Source of the DNA: Sipunculus nudus | Lineage: Eukaryota > Annelida > Sipuncula > Golfingiida > Sipunculidae | Direction of reading: 5' to 3' | NCBI GenBank assembly: GCA_026874595.1 | Contig: CM049313.1 | Coordinates: 52,813,659-52,877,658 of the forward strand | Length of the DNA stretch: 64,000 bases | Part shown: positions 59,817-64,000 of the stretch, one piece after another | Layout of the letters: each line of letters opens with the position of its first letter | Position numbering within the stretch: position 1 is the stretch's first letter | Made by a program: the position numbers and the translations under genes | The notes under the pieces: model-generated | What the model was told of the DNA's origin: nothing | The model's input: only the letters and a program-made list of their open reading frames with translations | Databases searched by the model: none

Positions 59817-61391
59817 TTGTGAAATGTATGAAGCTCTTGATAAGAGATACTCGTAACCTATTATTATGTCCGAATCCGTCAGAAAAGATGAGTGATGTTG
59901 AAACGATTTAATATTTGTTAATATCACAGCAACTGTTTTGCAATTGTCTTTAGGTAAGATGTAATAAAATTCACTTTTTGAAGACTAAAAATTATATACT
60001 TATAAAGGGTTTTACAACGAACTGTCAACATGAATTGGTTGTATTAATAGTAGCAACTAAATATTCAGCTATTTCAGTCAAATGTTTTAAAGGCTGTTAA
60101 ACTTTAAATGTCAAATCAAATAGTTTAAGTTTATATTCGTTTAATTGACCTAAAATTCAAAACGAATGTATGTTTTATCTTCAGATGTTATATACAGAGT
60201 CTAATTGCTTGATTTTATCAATCTGTTTATGTTTTTGAAGAGGAAGCTGAAGCTCAGTTAATATAAAACAGCAGCCTGATATGATATTTCATGACGGTGA
60301 TCCCTATTGTGTAAGCCATTACAGCTTCAACCCTCCAAAATCCGACTACAAGATGCCGTAGTTACAAGCGATGGGAGTGGTTTCATATCTGACGTTCCGC
60401 CGTGCTCAGTCTGTGCGGTCCATCCTATACCGGCGCAAGTGCAGCACGTGTTGGGGCTTGTTTACTCAGGTGACAGTTATAAGCGGTGCCCTAAGGTAAA
60501 TACCAGTCGCGGTCCGCAATACTGAATAATATACACATCTTGCTGTCAGAAATAGGAGCACCTGGTCTGAGCTTGCCAATGTTCATAACAGAACGCAATA
60601 ATGCCGCAAACAATGCACAAGGGACTTCCAATTATTCTTCAGCCATGGTCAATAAATGTGTTAAATAATGTAGAAGTACGTATATTGGCCTGGCTGTGAT
60701 GTTATTGCATGACTAATTAAACCTGGTGACACGTATCACGATGTAAGTTGATGAATCAATAAAATACCAGCCCGAGATCAAAGGAATTTCTATTTGCCTG
60801 TCACCGTGCACTGAGGCATAAAATTTATGTATATAATAGGTTAATTACACCTTAAAAACAACATATATACATACCAAGAATAAAACCTAGAGAATTTATC
60901 ATCATGGTTGGGCTGGCACCGAAGCTAGTAATAATAATCCTGTGCCTGTTTCTGTTTTCATGATCTGTCTGCATCTCTTTCAGGTTTGGTTTAAATATAG
61001 TAGCTGACCTTACCCGTGTTGCATTTGTATCATGTACGGCGTATAATCTGTGCTGCATATGTTATGCTTTGTTGGAAAATGTCAGGCGCCACTTATAACG
61101 GTGAATTTGTCGACTCAGGGAATTTTAATTAAGAAGCAGTACCAGGAGAAACGCTCAGGGTAAGCGGCGTATTCCAGTGTTGGAGCCTTTCCTTAGTTCC
61201 GGCTTAACTAAATTAGGTAACTCAAGGCCCTGGGCTACAGAAGCCAAGGCGGGTCCCTTTGAGCATGATTATCTAAGTAAAGGAAGTAGAACATTTCTTA
61301 GATAATAACATTGATGAAAAAGCTGTAAGTCCAGTAATTACCAAAATAGGTAAAACAAATACACTGTAAATGTATTGATGCTAAAACTGAA
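59817..61391. other. Non-coding stretch with one G+C-richer patch
   Basis: A 72-codon + frame (60307-60525) lies in a G+C-richer patch and contains CSVC...C and a donor-like AAG|GTAAAT near 60493. It is unrecognised and could be a short exon of an unknown gene or chance. Nothing else is seen. Confidence 0.3.
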
Positions 61392-61392
61392 C

Positions 61393-61447
<55 letters not shown>
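61392..61447. repeat. (TA)n microsatellite
   Basis: About 56 bases of TA. Confidence 0.95.
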
Positions 61448-61450
<3 letters not shown>

Positions 61451-62968
61451 GAAATTTATATTTCACACATGATCGAATTTCATGCACAGAACGTTAAGAT
61501 CAGACAACTGCTGACATCAATGACTTCTTACATCATGATTTGTAATGAGGAGAAAATGAGTGTTCGCCAATATTTTTGGTTGACAATCATACTAAATCGA
61601 AATAAAGTTACCGTTTTCTCCAAATTTTTGTCGTCAAAATATAATACGATCGAAAATGTTACAATATATTGTCAAACGTTTATTATGAGCCAACTTCACT
61701 AATTTGGGTAAGTCAGTATCTGACAATATCTTCACGGTTATTCTCTGTGCTGTCTCATGAAAAATCGCCTAACTCAAAGATCGTTTATCCGAACAAAAAC
61801 CCTTTTTGGAAAAACGACTCTCTACTGTATTTAGATAACACCTGATGCAAAATCCAGATTGCTGAAATGTTCTTGTTATATGTATTAAGCTTGATTTACA
61901 TACACATGACAGTACAAAGGGTTATCGACAATATATACCCCATATTTTTTTTGGGGGGGGGGATACTGCAAGACGTCCTTACAACGCCTCTAACAGGTGC
62001 AACACAACACAAATCTGCAATACCTGTTTGTTTGCAGGTTTGAAAAATTGAGATATTAAGATAGTAGTAAATAAATCAACTGTAAACCTGTGTGTCGTAA
62101 GCCCTAACTGTCGGTATCCGTCATTGTTTTGATAATTCCATTACCAGTTCCTTCGTATGACACTTTATCTGCACCTCGGGAAAAGTAAATTTTTGTTTGT
62201 TGTATAATTCGATCAGTAATAGCGCAGGTGTTTAAAAAGAATTGAAAATACGAGCCGAAAATGTTCGCACATGTGCCCAAAAATAATTCTTGTCTTAATG
62301 TTAGGATACAAATTAAATGCATTTCGAGTAAATTTTTATCATTTTAGACTGAGTTCTTCTAGGTTGTGATTAATGGGCTGCAGCCCGCTAAGCCCATAAC
62401 GAAACCTTGGCGTAGATCATACCTTCATACATAATATACAAACGTGTGGGTGTGTGAGCGAGTGACAGATAATGACAGGTAGAGACAGGGAAGGATAGCT
62501 TAAATGCGTAAATGCTTTGAACCTTTGCTAGACTTTATCAGTTTGATTGAATTGTATTTTTTCTAGATGCGTGAGGTGTAAAATAATCACCTCCAGAACA
62601 AACTGTGAATAAGTACTTGGTGACAATATTTGAACATGACGGCATTGTCTTTAAGGTGCAGGGAACGAGTCTATTAATCTACATGGTTACTGTCTGTGAT
62701 TGGTCTATAGTCTGTCACGCGACCTCTAGGAAGATAGGGAGAAAATCTAATCTTGGTCTTGTTTGAACATACATGTACTGGCTTATTTTTAATTGGTAGC
62801 TTATTATTTTGTATTAAATGAGTTTCAGATTCAGGTACCTGACTCAAGTTTCAATCATTATCAAGTCTGCAACCATGTTTATGTAAAGCTCAGCTAATTC
62901 ATCGGACATCATCTTCAATGTTTTGCTGGGCTCACGGCAACCATGCTAAGAGTGATACTAGATTATAA
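61448..62968. other. Non-coding stretch
   Basis: It includes a G-run at 61962-61971 and a perfect 12-bp palindrome GGGCTGCAGCCC at 62375-62386, nested in AATGGGCT...AGCCCAT. A 77-codon frame (61469-61702) is unrecognised. Confidence 0.4.
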
Positions 62969-63232
62969 GATGCGTGTTTAGGGGTCGTTGGACAATATTT
63001 ACTAACCCTCTCCAACATTACCAGCCCCGAGTAAAACAATGTAGGCTTCATATTTAGAACAACGGTCTCACTGGAAAACAAGTCTGATTAAGAAGAAATA
63101 AAAGGAGCACGCGAGAAACCAGTTATAAACATAGTAAGGTAATACGAAGCTCATTTAGCGGAAAAAGCTGTCATTATAAAAACTTTGTTGCTATTATTGT
63201 TTCTCGAAAACTCATACATATGACACGCCACA
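62969..63232 (+). repeat. Direct repeat C, copy 1
   Basis: Aligns with 63598-63850 at an offset of 629 bases: GATGCGTGTTT, GGTCGTT-GACA, TATTTACTAAC, TCACTGGAAA, GATTAAGAA, CACGCGA, ATAAACAT, AAGGTAA, CATT(T/A)AGCG(G/A)AAA, AACTCAT and TGACAC all occur in order. Divergence is substantial. A unit of unknown type. Confidence 0.7.
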
Positions 63233-63426
63233 CCCCAAGGATGCATTCTGTTTTGAAGAAATAAATAAATCAAATCCGGTCAGTCACCTACTGGGGACGA
63301 TTCCATTCATGGTCATCCATAAGACACAACAAACTTGACTTTTATAGAGGACGGCGAATCATATGGAATGAGCAGATTCAAAACTTAAACAGTAAACCTG
63401 TATGAAAGCCTTTGTAAAAGTGATAT

Positions 63427-63431
<5 letters not shown>

Positions 63432-63479
<48 letters not shown>
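63432..63479. repeat. (TA)n microsatellite
   Basis: About 48 bases of TA lying between the two copies of direct repeat C. Confidence 0.95.
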
Positions 63480-63484
<5 letters not shown>

Positions 63485-63597
63485 AAATTTACAAAAATCT
63501 AACATTTTTGCAACTATGGTTATATTTAGTCATGTAAAAAAGGTATGAGCTTCGAGGTTTTACCCAGGTCAGGGCAGCTATATTTACGGTGATGGTA

Positions 63598-63850
63598 GAT
63601 GCGTGTTTGTAGGTCGTTTGACATTATTTACTAACTCTCTTCACCGTGATTTAATTCAGACCTCACACGGAAAACCGGCGTCACTGGAAACAGGACAGAT
63701 TAAGAAAGATTAAACGAAACACGCGAATAACAAGTAATAAACATTATAAGGTAAAGTGAGTATCATTAAGCGAAAATGTATGTCAGTATAAACCTCCCTC
63801 TTGCCATAACCTTTGCTTCAAATTTCTCTTAAACTCATGATAAATGACAC
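63598..63850 (+). repeat. Direct repeat C, copy 2
   Basis: Second collinear copy of the unit at 62969. The stretch from 63851 to the window end shows no recognisable feature. Confidence 0.7.
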
Positions 63851-64000
63851 TTTAAACATCACAGATGCTGTTTTATTATGCAGAACTAAGCGGTCTCCGG
63901 GCAGTTATCCTTCGCGGAAGTCTTGACGTCATAGATCGGAAATCAAGAGATTGATATATATTTCTATCCGTAAAATACAAACTACACTACGATGATTGCG

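Overview
This window is eukaryotic, AT-rich and almost entirely non-coding: long stop-filled stretches, many (TA)n microsatellites, and decayed mobile elements of several kinds. The one confidently identifiable protein-coding piece is the first coding exon of an invertebrate gonadotropin-releasing-hormone/corazonin-type receptor (class A GPCR) on the + strand, 5108..5725. The receptor type, the large introns and the repeat families (GTCCGTCCGTC-bearing repeats, tRNA-derived SINE pieces, TGTTAC...GTAACA solo LTRs) fit a lophotrochozoan, most likely a bivalve or gastropod mollusc. The species is not determinable by eye.

Layout. 1-3560: decayed repeats, including a stop-riddled copy of a transposon-type ORF with a CXC cysteine cluster (724-1161), a dispersed repeat built of ~330-bp diverged units (1330-2580), a (TA)n tract and a SINE tail. 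4700-5767: the receptor exon, with a probable 3' splice site in its 5' UTR, two upstream ORFs and a strong 5' splice site right after a Pro-Gln at the end of TM4. 5726-10627: presumed first intron, with little recognisable. 10628-14716: a 2-kb segment present twice head-to-tail at ~99% identity. 14717-25171: low-information DNA with molluscan repeats and a CCAAT/TATA cluster near 20.7-21.2 kb. 25172-25983: an eight-copy 101/102-bp satellite. 27096-30632: microsatellites, a solo LTR and LTR fragments, a 76-bp tandem pair, and a possible second LTR type. 30633-49275: mostly empty, with one member of a three-copy dispersed repeat, hairpins and an inverted-repeat element. 49276-53500: two more solo LTRs of the same family on the - strand (one with a 4-bp target-site duplication) and a SINE head. 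53500-64000: a third dispersed-repeat copy, short tandem repeats, a MITE-like element, microsatellites, and a pair of diverged direct repeats at the end.

The receptor exon carries the extracellular N-terminus and TM1-TM4. I looked for exons with the missing hallmarks (TM6 CWxP, TM7 NPxxY) downstream and saw none, so the rest of the gene is probably beyond the window, or in short exons I cannot recognise by eye. All repeat identities come from reading and within-window comparison; no database search was possible.
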